A stretch of 64,000 nt of DNA from contig JAWSUY010000051.1 in assembly GCA_033852175.1 (NCBI GenBank), positions 1 to 64,000 of the forward strand. The letters are read 5' to 3'. The position numbers were made by a program, and so were the translations under genes. The DNA is from Agarilytica sp033852175 (GTDB lineage Bacteria > Pseudomonadota > Gammaproteobacteria > Pseudomonadales > Cellvibrionaceae). The notes below the pieces were generated by a model. That model worked only from the letters and a program-made list of their open reading frames with translations, did no database searches and was not told where the DNA came from. Below are positions 25,585 to 34,500 of this stretch, one piece after another (position 1 is the stretch's first letter; the number at the start of each line of letters is the position of its first letter).

Positions 25585-26544
25585 TTGAAGCTTGCTGTTT
25601 CAATACTAAACTATAGAACTGCAGATCTCACACTAGACTCGATTCAAGCAACTATCGAAGCCCTTATCGACTCAAGTGATGAATGGCAGATTTTAGTCGT
25701 GGATAACGACTCCCAAGATGCCAGCGAGGAAAAACTGCGGACAACAACAAAAGACAAACAAAGAGTAAGCACTCCAGGTTGGAGTAAAGTTGAGATCCTC
25801 CAATCGGGTCAAAACGGCGGTTTCGGCGCAGGTAATAATTTTGCTATTAACTATGCTCGTGAAAAATTTGAAGATTTGGAATATATTTACATCCTTAACT
25901 CAGACGCTTTTCCGGACAAATCTGCGATTCAGTTATTGATCGATTTTCTCGACAGTCATTCTAATTATGGCTTCGCAGGCAGTTATATTTATGGCGTAGA
26001 TGGGACACCTCACACCACAGCCTTTCGCTTTCCCAATGCTCTTGGCGAACTGGAGGGTTCGATTCGCTTTGGCCCCATTAGTAAACTACTCAAAAGCTAT
26101 AAGGTTCCACTCGGCATCCCAGAAAGCAGCTGTGATGTTGACTGGCTAGCCGGAGCAAGTATGCTGATGCGAATGCAAACACTGGATGAAATCGGTATAT
26201 TCGACGAAACATTTTTCCTTTATTTTGAAGAAACTGATTTGTGCTTACGCGCAAAACGCAACGGCTGGCCAACCCGATATATTCTCGAAAGCAAAGTTGC
26301 GCACATTGGTTCAGCATCAACCGGCATGAAAAAATGGGAGCGCATACCTAGTTATTGGCTCGATTCACGAAAATATTACTTTAAGAAAAATCATGGAGTG
26401 TTCGTTTTTGCTTTAGCAACCTTGTTGCGAGTCTTTGGCGGTGGCTTATATACACTTCGCTGCGCAATTGAGCGAAAAGATAATCCCGACCCTAAACGAT
26501 TTTTACGCGACATGTTTTCTCATGCGTTTTCCACCAGAAAGTGA
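25585..26544 (+). CDS. Glycosyltransferase family 2 (rhamnosyltransferase-like)
   Basis: About 319 residues, a GT-A enzyme of the WbbL/rhamnosyltransferase type. VSILNYRTADLTLDSI, LVVDNDSQDAS, NGGFGAGNNFAI, ILNSDAFP (DxD-like), WLAGASMLMR and FFLYFEETDLCLRAKRNGW are present, and a short C-terminal hydrophobic patch may touch the membrane. With rmlABCD in the same locus, dTDP-rhamnose is a likely donor (inference). TTG at 25585 is chosen because GGAG ends 6 bases ahead; an upstream in-frame TTG at 25573 would place that ribosome site inside the coding region. Confidence 0.88.
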   Translation: MKLAVSILNYRTADLTLDSIQATIEALIDSSDEWQILVVDNDSQDASEEKLRTTTKDKQRVSTPGWSKVEILQSGQNGGFGAGNNFAINYAREKFEDLEYIYILNSDAFPDKSAIQLLIDFLDSHSNYGFAGSYIYGVDGTPHTTAFRFPNALGELEGSIRFGPISKLLKSYKVPLGIPESSCDVDWLAGASMLMRMQTLDEIGIFDETFFLYFEETDLCLRAKRNGWPTRYILESKVAHIGSASTGMKKWERIPSYWLDSRKYYFKKNHGVFVFALATLLRVFGGGLYTLRCAIERKDNPDPKRFLRDMFSHAFSTRK

Positions 26545-26641
26545 GAAACACATAATGTACCCAAGAAATGCGCTCATGACGCATTATTTTTTAAAATAAA
26601 GTTTAGTGAGCGCAATCAACATATATCCAAAGGTCTGAATA

Positions 26642-27877
26642 TTAAGTGTAGGTAGATAGTCCCTCAGCAATTTTCCCCGCACTAATACCTGAGTGAAAAC
26701 GGTTCACCACTGTATTTCGAGCTTTATTAGAAAGCGCAGTCGCTTTATCTGGGGAATCAAGAAAGCCAATTATCGCCGAAACAAATTGATCGGGTGAGCG
26801 AGGCTCAACCAATATTCCATCCACTTCATTTTCAACCATCTCACTAACACCAGGGCTTCGCGTCACTATTACAGGAACCTCCATAGACATCGCTTCCATA
26901 GTGGCCACTCCTAACGGTTCCTTAAGGCTTGCTAGGCAGAAGAAGTGTGCAGACTCCAACACTTCTTTTACCCGCTGTTCTGACACAGAGCCCAACAAAT
27001 TAACCTGCCTATCAACACCCAACTCTTTCGCTAAAGAATTGAGAACCCCCTCATAGTTACTTTCTTCACTCGGCGCATCCATCGCACCACAAATATTAAG
27101 TTTCGCAACAATCCCTTTTACTTTAAGTTCAGCTACAACACGAATCAAGTCATCATGACCTTTTACAAAATTGAGCCGCCCGCACGATACCAACCTAATC
27201 GCGTCATCCTTTTCCGCAGGAATATATTCTTTACACCTTTTAAAATCATGAGTATTTACGCCCATCGGAGCTAAATATAATGGAGGTAATTTAATATTGA
27301 CCAACTTTTCTTTAACTTCAGCAAGCAATTCTTCCGTAATTACAATACAAAATGCGGCATTTTTCCATTTTTGTTCCTGATTCGAGCCATAGTCATGCAG
27401 CGGCCCATGCAAGGTTAAGCTGTAAGTAGGCCCGCCAATAAGGCGTGAAAACATTGCAACACTGGATGCGTTTGCGCAACTGTGAACATGAATATGAGAT
27501 AAAGTTTTTTTACGACACATTCTTTTTAGGAACGCAGCCGAAAAAATCATCGCAAACATTTTAAACCTTTCCGAAAGCCGCATATCCGAACGCCCAAATA
27601 CTACCGCCAGACATCGAAACCATGAAATAGGACCTGACAAAAATAACTCTATACAACAAAGTAAAATTTCACTAACACACATCGGAAACAAATAGCTTGT
27701 TTCTTTCTCAGCCTCTTTCGCCCACGTATGACTAGCTATTCCAGCATGGCCAATCGGCCGCCGCGTGGAGATCAAGTTAGTTTCCACTCCAATCTTTTTA
27801 AGTTCAGATCTCTCTCTTATAAAGAAAGCATGAGTTTGGCTCGGAAATTCTGGGATTAAAAAAGCAATTTTCTTCAT
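26642..27877 (-). CDS. Glycosyltransferase family 4
   Basis: 411 residues, GT-B fold. N-terminal FLIPEFPSQTHAFFIRER and HIHVHSCANASSVA are typical of exopolysaccharide transferases. The donor domain has LVSCGRLNFVKGHDDLI and an intact EX7E motif (EPLGVATME) followed by VPVIVTRSPGVSEMV. It belongs to a leftward pair with the GT87-type protein 23 bases upstream, and converges on the GT2 gene to its left. Sugar specificity is unknown. Confidence 0.92.
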   Translation of the reverse strand: MKKIAFLIPEFPSQTHAFFIRERSELKKIGVETNLISTRRPIGHAGIASHTWAKEAEKETSYLFPMCVSEILLCCIELFLSGPISWFRCLAVVFGRSDMRLSERFKMFAMIFSAAFLKRMCRKKTLSHIHVHSCANASSVAMFSRLIGGPTYSLTLHGPLHDYGSNQEQKWKNAAFCIVITEELLAEVKEKLVNIKLPPLYLAPMGVNTHDFKRCKEYIPAEKDDAIRLVSCGRLNFVKGHDDLIRVVAELKVKGIVAKLNICGAMDAPSEESNYEGVLNSLAKELGVDRQVNLLGSVSEQRVKEVLESAHFFCLASLKEPLGVATMEAMSMEVPVIVTRSPGVSEMVENEVDGILVEPRSPDQFVSAIIGFLDSPDKATALSNKARNTVVNRFHSGISAGKIAEGLSTYT

Positions 27878-27900
27878 CTATATTCCTAAAAACTGTCGCT

Positions 27901-29112
27901 TTAATGATGTTCAGTACAATTTAACTCTCGATCCCAGACATAGACAAACCAACAACATAGTAAAACAACCAACGTCCTACTGTGGATAAGCATTGATATA
28001 TCCATTGCCCTAATGACTCTCTGAGGGAAAAACATGACAAATAGCGTCGCAATTGCGACACCAAGGGCAATATATGATTGTTTTTTGAATGCAAGAAATA
28101 GAAAATAACTCCACAATAAAGACAATGTCACATAGTCAGTATCATGACCATAAATAAAGCTCAATGCTGAAACTAAGAAGCCATTAACAATGAGTAAGGG
28201 AGATAGTTGTTTTCTTTTTATATAAAGCGCAAACACACTTAAAACACTTACTATTTTGAACACGAGTCCTGATTTTTCAACACCCATACTCATAAAAACT
28301 CCTTCAAAGCCTACAACATAAGGAGAGCCTGGCTTGTTGGCAAACTGCTTCATGTAATCATCCATTGAAACGAACCAACTGGAAAAAGTTTCAAAAACGC
28401 CGAAAACCAAAATTGCCGGAAGCAACATCAACACGGCTAATATCCCCCCCACAAACAGCACTCGAAGGTTTAAGCCAAACAACAAAAAAATAATGTATAA
28501 AATTGAGACTTGCGGTTTTATAGTCGCTATACCAAGGAATAGCCCAGATAAAATCCATTTGTCTTTTTGTAAAAAATGCCATGACCAATATAGCATTGCT
28601 ACCGCAACTATCGTCCACTGTCCCTCATAAAGACTATGGGCCACAAACGGATTCCCAATAAGGAAAGATAAACACAGCCCTTGAGCAAAACTCATATTAC
28701 GAAGACTAGAAATGCCTAAAAACCAGCCATTTGCTAAATAAGCAATGCTTGCTATAGCACAAAGACTTATCGCTGTATGAATATAAAGCGCTATTTTAAA
28801 TGGAAGTGCTCCATAGAATGATATTAAAGAAGCGAGTTGTGGGGGATAAGAAAAGGGGGCTCCTGTATCCACAGCCGCAAGCCATGGATTTACGCCGTGA
28901 ACAAAGTCTACGCCGGCTTTATGGAATACAATAAAATCAAAGCCAAATACCCCTGAACGAAACAATCCATAGATACCGAACAAAACTAAAAAACATAGCG
29001 CTCCACCAACAAGTAAGCCTGCCAATACAGCTTCCGTACGTGGAGGAAAAAAACACATTGGCGCAAGCTGGCCTTTCATAATACTATCCACTAGAGAATA
29101 TTCACGGTTCAA
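27901..29112 (-). CDS. GT87-type polyprenyl-phosphate-dependent mannosyltransferase-like membrane protein
   Basis: 403 residues with about nine to ten membrane helices. The first periplasmic loop has FDFIVFHKAG followed by HGVNPW and FSYPP, the acidic and Tyr/Pro pattern of the GT87/DUF2029 group, which uses lipid-linked sugars on the outer leaflet. Its final helices end in a short cytoplasmic tail. It might decorate the polymer after flipping. It is first in a two-gene unit with the GT4 gene. It should not be mistaken for a Wzy polymerase, although both are polytopic and the possibility is not excluded. Confidence 0.75.
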   Translation of the reverse strand: MNREYSLVDSIMKGQLAPMCFFPPRTEAVLAGLLVGGALCFLVLFGIYGLFRSGVFGFDFIVFHKAGVDFVHGVNPWLAAVDTGAPFSYPPQLASLISFYGALPFKIALYIHTAISLCAIASIAYLANGWFLGISSLRNMSFAQGLCLSFLIGNPFVAHSLYEGQWTIVAVAMLYWSWHFLQKDKWILSGLFLGIATIKPQVSILYIIFLLFGLNLRVLFVGGILAVLMLLPAILVFGVFETFSSWFVSMDDYMKQFANKPGSPYVVGFEGVFMSMGVEKSGLVFKIVSVLSVFALYIKRKQLSPLLIVNGFLVSALSFIYGHDTDYVTLSLLWSYFLFLAFKKQSYIALGVAIATLFVMFFPQRVIRAMDISMLIHSRTLVVLLCCWFVYVWDRELNCTEHH

Positions 29113-29268
29113 AAATCAATTTTAGGTGGGGCGATTAGATGACCTGATTCGTAATCACAACTGCGTAGCTTTATGATTCTGTAGTCACTAATAATTTAGT
29201 GGCAGAACTTGTTCTGATAGCTACTCTAGTTACCCTCAAGCCCTGTCACGTGTTTGAAAAACCAACAT

Positions 29269-29607
29269 CTAGGCCTTCTTAACAAATTCAGACTTTAGTT
29301 TCATTGCTCCTATACCTGGAATTTTGCAATCGATGTCATGATCGCCATCCACCAAACGGATATTTTTTACCTTTGTACCTACTTTAACCACGGAGGAAGT
29401 ACCCTTCACTTTTAAGTCTTTAATAACCGTAACCGTGTCACCATCTATTAACGGGTTTCCATTCGAATCTTTAACGGCTTTACACTCCTCATCCGCCCCA
29501 GAACTATCTTGTGTCCACTCGTGACCGCAGGCAGGACAAACGTACATATTTCGGTCTTCATAAGTGTATTCAGATGAACATTCGACACAACTTGGTAAGT
29601 TACTCAT
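29269..29607 (-). CDS. yjdM: YjdM/PhnA-family zinc-ribbon protein
   Basis: 112 residues. An N-terminal zinc ribbon (CVEC ... CPACG) is followed by the compact domain with DSNGNPLIDGDTVTVIKDLKVKG and DHDIDCKIPGIGAMKLKSEFVKK, a full-length match to the family historically named PhnA. It has no proven role in phosphonate breakdown; its function is unclear. GAGAAAG sits shortly before the ATG. It stands alone among polysaccharide genes. Confidence 0.92.
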   Translation of the reverse strand: MSNLPSCVECSSEYTYEDRNMYVCPACGHEWTQDSSGADEECKAVKDSNGNPLIDGDTVTVIKDLKVKGTSSVVKVGTKVKNIRLVDGDHDIDCKIPGIGAMKLKSEFVKKA

Positions 29608-29770
29608 TTCTTTCTCTCATTAATACAGTTTCACTCTTCAGCTCAACAATGTTATTCATAAATGTTTTAGCGCTATGAGATGTAATCTAGCGATATAGCG
29701 ATCAATCTAATGAAAATAGAAGACTCTGAATAAGCACACTGGCTTTTCACTTCCCGCTATTGGACTCTCA

Positions 29771-30199
29771 CTATGGGGCTTCTAATTTCTTTGAAAAATG
29801 GTGGCTCGTCATTAAAAAACCGTTATTTAAATAAAGTCTATGTGCATTATTCCTCTGATAACTCGAATCAAGATGCACTTCATTGCATAGCTTATTTTTT
29901 GCCAACTCACATACCCAATCGAGTATATTCTTCGCATAGCCCCGCTTAAGGTAACGTGGATGAGTAATGAGATCGTCAACATAAATAAATTTCCCCCACG
30001 CCATTGTCTCCTGGAAACGAAATCCGGCCAAACTAACAACGGAAGCACCTTCGGTCACATAAATAATTTTGTAACCGCCCTCATATTGTCGGCGTACCTT
30101 TTCAACAAATCCTTCTTCTGTAATATGCGGGCGAAGGTAGCTCATCACCTCAAAACAAGCTGAAATTTCTTGGTCTGTATTTACTTCCAATACGGTCAC
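29771..30199 (-). CDS. GNAT-family N-acetyltransferase
   Basis: 142 residues. The GNAT core has the acetyl-CoA loop region (HPRYLKRGYAKNILDWV; R/Q-x-x-G-x-A pattern) and the C-terminal LDSSYQRNNAHRLYLNNGF motif, where Tyr and the NN segment are characteristic. The substrate (small amine, peptide or sugar) is not predictable. No operon partner; a 163-base gap separates it from yjdM. Confidence 0.85.
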   Translation of the reverse strand: MTVLEVNTDQEISACFEVMSYLRPHITEEGFVEKVRRQYEGGYKIIYVTEGASVVSLAGFRFQETMAWGKFIYVDDLITHPRYLKRGYAKNILDWVCELAKNKLCNEVHLDSSYQRNNAHRLYLNNGFLMTSHHFSKKLEAP

Positions 30200-30389
30200 T
30201 TACTTTACCGCCTTTTTAAGTTGTACTAAATACATACGAATTTCAACCGATACCCACATGGAAATTATTGATGAGGTAGATTTGGTTAGTCATTATATTC
30301 AATTAAGAAAAAGTTATAAAACATACAATTTTGCAGGTGGAAACCACGACGGTAGAGACTACTAGATCGCTAAATGGAAACGTCTAGGT

Positions 30390-31334
30390 TTAATCCGTCC
30401 GGTTAAAACCTACAGTACTATCGACAACATACAAGGGTCTATTTTTAACTTCTTTATAAATCCGTCCAATATATTCCCCGAGCAACCCAATACACACAAG
30501 CTGTATCCCCCCAAGAAATAAAACAATTACGACGATCGAAGCATAGCCCGGCGTTTCAACACCAAAAAACATCGTTTTCGTAATAATATAGATTCCATAT
30601 ATAAATGACATAGCAGCAATCGCAAGCCCCAAATAGGTGCCAATTCTTATCGGAGCAGTACTAAACGAGGTGATCCCGCTGAGAGCGAAGTTCCATAGCT
30701 TCCAATAGTTAAACTTCGAATCACCACTTTCACGATTCTGTCGTTCAAATTCTACCGTAGTAGCACTGAACCCAGGCCACGAAAAAAGCCCTTTCATAAA
30801 CCGATCTTTTTCTGGCATTTTTCTGATAACGTCTGCCACACGCTTATCCATCAGACGAAAATCGCCAACGTTTTCAGGAATAGGAATGTCACTTAATCGA
30901 TTAAATAGTTGATAAAACCAATGCGCGGTGCTCCGTTTAACAACTGTATCACTGTCACGAGAAGCTCGCTTGGCATAAACAACATCGAAACCTTCATCCC
31001 ACTTTTCTAGCATAACGCCAATGACTTCAGGTGGATCTTGTAGATCTGCATCAATGGGTATGATCGCTGATCCAGTCGCATAGTCCAGTGCGGCCGTCAT
31101 GGCAGGTTCTTTACCAAAATTTCTGGAAAACGAAACGAGTTTTATACGAGGGTCTTTTTCAGCATACCCTTGGACAAGCGCCTCGGTATTGTCCGTTGAA
31201 CCATCATTAACGCAAACGATTTCCCACTCGATGTCTAAAGAAGACATGACATTTTGAATCCGCTCGAAAAACGCCGGTATCACTTCAGATTCGTTATACA
31301 TAGGAACGAGTAGTGATAAGGTTTTATCATTCAT
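30390..31334 (-). CDS. GtrB/DPM1-like family 2 glycosyltransferase
   Basis: 314 residues. GT-A domain with LLVPMYNESEVI, VCVNDGSTDNT, SRNFGKEPA and the metal-binding DADLQDPPEV, then two C-terminal helices (about 230-255 and 265-290). Such enzymes charge polyprenyl phosphate with a sugar for later transfer by a polytopic transferase, which fits the GT87-type neighbour. The open frame extends 56 codons further upstream, but the ATG at 31334 begins the conserved domain and has CGGA at about 9 bases. The long version lacks homology at its N-terminus. Confidence 0.9.
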   Translation of the reverse strand: MNDKTLSLLVPMYNESEVIPAFFERIQNVMSSLDIEWEIVCVNDGSTDNTEALVQGYAEKDPRIKLVSFSRNFGKEPAMTAALDYATGSAIIPIDADLQDPPEVIGVMLEKWDEGFDVVYAKRASRDSDTVVKRSTAHWFYQLFNRLSDIPIPENVGDFRLMDKRVADVIRKMPEKDRFMKGLFSWPGFSATTVEFERQNRESGDSKFNYWKLWNFALSGITSFSTAPIRIGTYLGLAIAAMSFIYGIYIITKTMFFGVETPGYASIVVIVLFLGGIQLVCIGLLGEYIGRIYKEVKNRPLYVVDSTVGFNRTD

Positions 31335-31530
31335 TATTATTTTCCGCTCTTTTGTTTTCGCGCCAACGACTATAGCCGCAATTACACTGACTATAGCTTT
31401 GCCGTTAATAGTGTTGCTGGGTAAATAATACAGGGTTTTTGCGAATAGCAGGACATCAGAAAAACAGTTTAAAAAAGAAAGCATGATATTCGGGCAACAC
31501 AAAATGGCGTGTCGCCCGAAAAATCAACTT

Positions 31531-34500
31531 TTACCACACCCGACTTTCACCACCGGGGAAGTTAAAGTCATTCAATTCATCCCAGATGTACTCCGCAATC
31601 TGAGCGTAGTTATCCGCTACCGCGCTACCGATAACCGGTGGAACACTAAAGTCTGCAGGGACTCTTTGATTGTATAGGGCGGTGTATTGCACCATAGCCG
31701 CTAAGAAATATATTATTGGCCGACCGTGAGGCTGCCGATCTTCATATAAGTCTTCAAACGGGATTTCAGATAAGGCTGGAATTTCCGTCAAAAGCCCACT
31801 CAGAATGTAGCCAACAGGAAGTAATTTCACATTATCTCTTTGTACCAATAGGCTATCTTGAAGCGAAACCCACCACGCATGATTGTCACCTCTAGCAAAG
31901 GTATGGTATTGATTAAACTGTTCAGTTGTTGGCCCTGAACCACTAACATTTTGGTCATAATTTGGAGCGAAGCCATAAGCAATCGGCCAATTTCCATAGA
32001 GATAGAATGTAATTCCAGGCTTGTCTGTACGAACATTATCAATTAGCGCTAAAGCAGCACTGTAGGGGCTTCCAACGCCATCAGATAGATACTCCTCTTC
32101 AGGCCCCCTGTACTGAATATTGTTATTATCCGTGTAGATTACATTGTCATAACCCGTTTCCCCGAGTGAACCATTCCAAGCTGAAGAAACCTCACCAAAA
32201 ATCCACTGATTAATCGCGGGATACTGATAACCTCCGGTCCTAAATTCACCATCCGCATAGAATTCTTTGTCTGCATTTTCAGCAAGTTTGTATACCCAAT
32301 GTGGGACACTTAATTCATCCTTGTTTGGATAGTCGCTGTAGGTATGATAAACCGTGCTTTCACCGAAATAGTAGCTACTTATATTGTTTATGTTTGATAC
32401 ATCCAATGTTTCGATAGAAACTACATTGCTAATACCAGACTGATTTCCCGACTCATCAACCGCAACAATACTAATATCGTATTGAGTTACAGGTTCAAGA
32501 TCAAAAACCTGTGTAGTCAGACGACCTCCACTAATAGGATCTCCCGACGTTACACCATTCAGTAAAACAAAGTAGGCAACGACGCCAACATTGTCTGAAG
32601 ACGCGATCCACTCCAAACTCAAACTTGTAGGTGAGACATCTAAAAGGGTTAAACCGGCCGGTGCTGTTGGAGCAATGCTATCCACATCAAACGTCGCAGT
32701 AAGGGACAAGCCCGCTTCAGTAATTACGGCTGTAGTTGAGGCAGAATAGGGATTCTCAATAAAATCGATATCCCCTGTCCACGCAACGAAAAGCAAACCC
32801 AAGGGTGGTTCATTTGCTTCAATTGGAATCGTAGCTCCAACAGGGTAACGCCCTGTTCCAGAACCAGCAGATATAGAAAGGTCAGACATTAAAGGCGGAG
32901 CACCAGGAGAAAATGCAGCCCCATCTTCAATAAAATCACTTCGATCAATTGAGTTTAAGAAAGCAATCAGATCGATCTCATCTTGAGTAGACAAATCTCT
33001 CGCATGGTCACCCCGATCAAGCACATCACCCAATGTAGCTGCGCTACCATCATGAAAATACGGTGCGCTTTCCCATAATTCAATAAGAGTAGGCGTTCTA
33101 ATCGCTTCCAGCATTCCACCCAAACGATTACCCGATGTTTCAACAATTGTTCCAACATCGTGAGTTAACCCATCTCTAAAAGAACTGCCACCATGGCATT
33201 GTTCACAGTCATCTCCATAAAAAATGGCTCGCCCACGGGATGCGGACTCCGTCAGCTCGCCAGTATAATCTCGATAAGGCGAACGCTTAACAGAATCTTT
33301 TCCCAGGCTGCTAATATAAGCCGCTAGTGCGTCCAGATCTGCGTTTCGAGCAGAGCTGTCATAATCAAGCGGACTTTGTCCATTAAACGTAATTCCAGGA
33401 ATTAGACCCACCCCCCCATTGAGGTTCTCCATCTGTATTTCGAAGTCTTGAACTTGATCAAAGTTTGCAGACCAATGAAGGTTCCCAAAACGCGTTCCAC
33501 TTGCACCCGTCAAAGAGATTGTATTTCGAAACCCCTCTCCCATGCTGGCAATATCCCAAACAACGCCATCATCGCCCCCACCAAAATGGCAGCTAGAACA
33601 ACTCATGTACCCCTCCGGTCCCATTTCTGGAATTAGCGAAGCATAAAATACAGACAAACCTCGAAACTCTTGGCCTGTTAGAGTCTCTGTAGTAACAGTT
33701 GATATCTCTTCAATTCTCGGGCTAAGCGAACCATCGTGCATAAAACCCGATACATCGATGGCACTGACACTACGCCCAGCGAAATTTTTAACGTACAACG
33801 TGCGCAATGTAGTACACATGCTCATTGGAGCCGGACCAACATTAAATTGAGCGGACGTATTCGCATCCAAGTTTTGAACGACTACAACGTCATTGCCGCG
33901 CAAGCTATGCACGCGAATGTCAGCGTTAGCCAAGAAGGTAACGCCCGATGGGTCAGCTCCATTATCTAAATCGATAGTGTTTTCACGAGTAGTTGGATCG
34001 ACATTCCTGTCGCGGTTGTTAACCAAGTCCAGGATGATCATTATCGGGCGAACTGTATTATCGCCATCCAACGGCAATCCATTTCGCTGCGATCCTCGGT
34101 CAACATTTACTTTATTTGCGGTAACATAAGCGGTATTTGCATCAGAAGAAATTACGATACTGGACAAGTAATTTGGTATACCCGAACCATGATCTTCGTC
34201 ATCGACAACAAGCAATTTATTCGCCTGAATAATCCGTGTCAAAGATAGCCCTGAGGATAGGTCTATATCATAGATTTCACCGTACTCGGAGTTTGAAATA
34301 AAGCGTGTTACAAGTAAGCGATTGTTTGTAGCTGCCATTGCCATCGGTGTTGGGCCAACGGCTAAGCGCTCAGTAATCTCCCAACTAATACCATCAATGC
34401 TGATAATTTCACCACTACCATACAGCGCAACATAAAGGTTTCCATTAACAGCAATCGACGACTCCGGCTGAGTCCCATAACCCGTATCAATCGTTCGAAT

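Noticed and set aside
30258..30365. 35-codon + strand frame between the GNAT and GtrB-like genes
   Set aside because: No ribosome site and no recognised family; too short to support.
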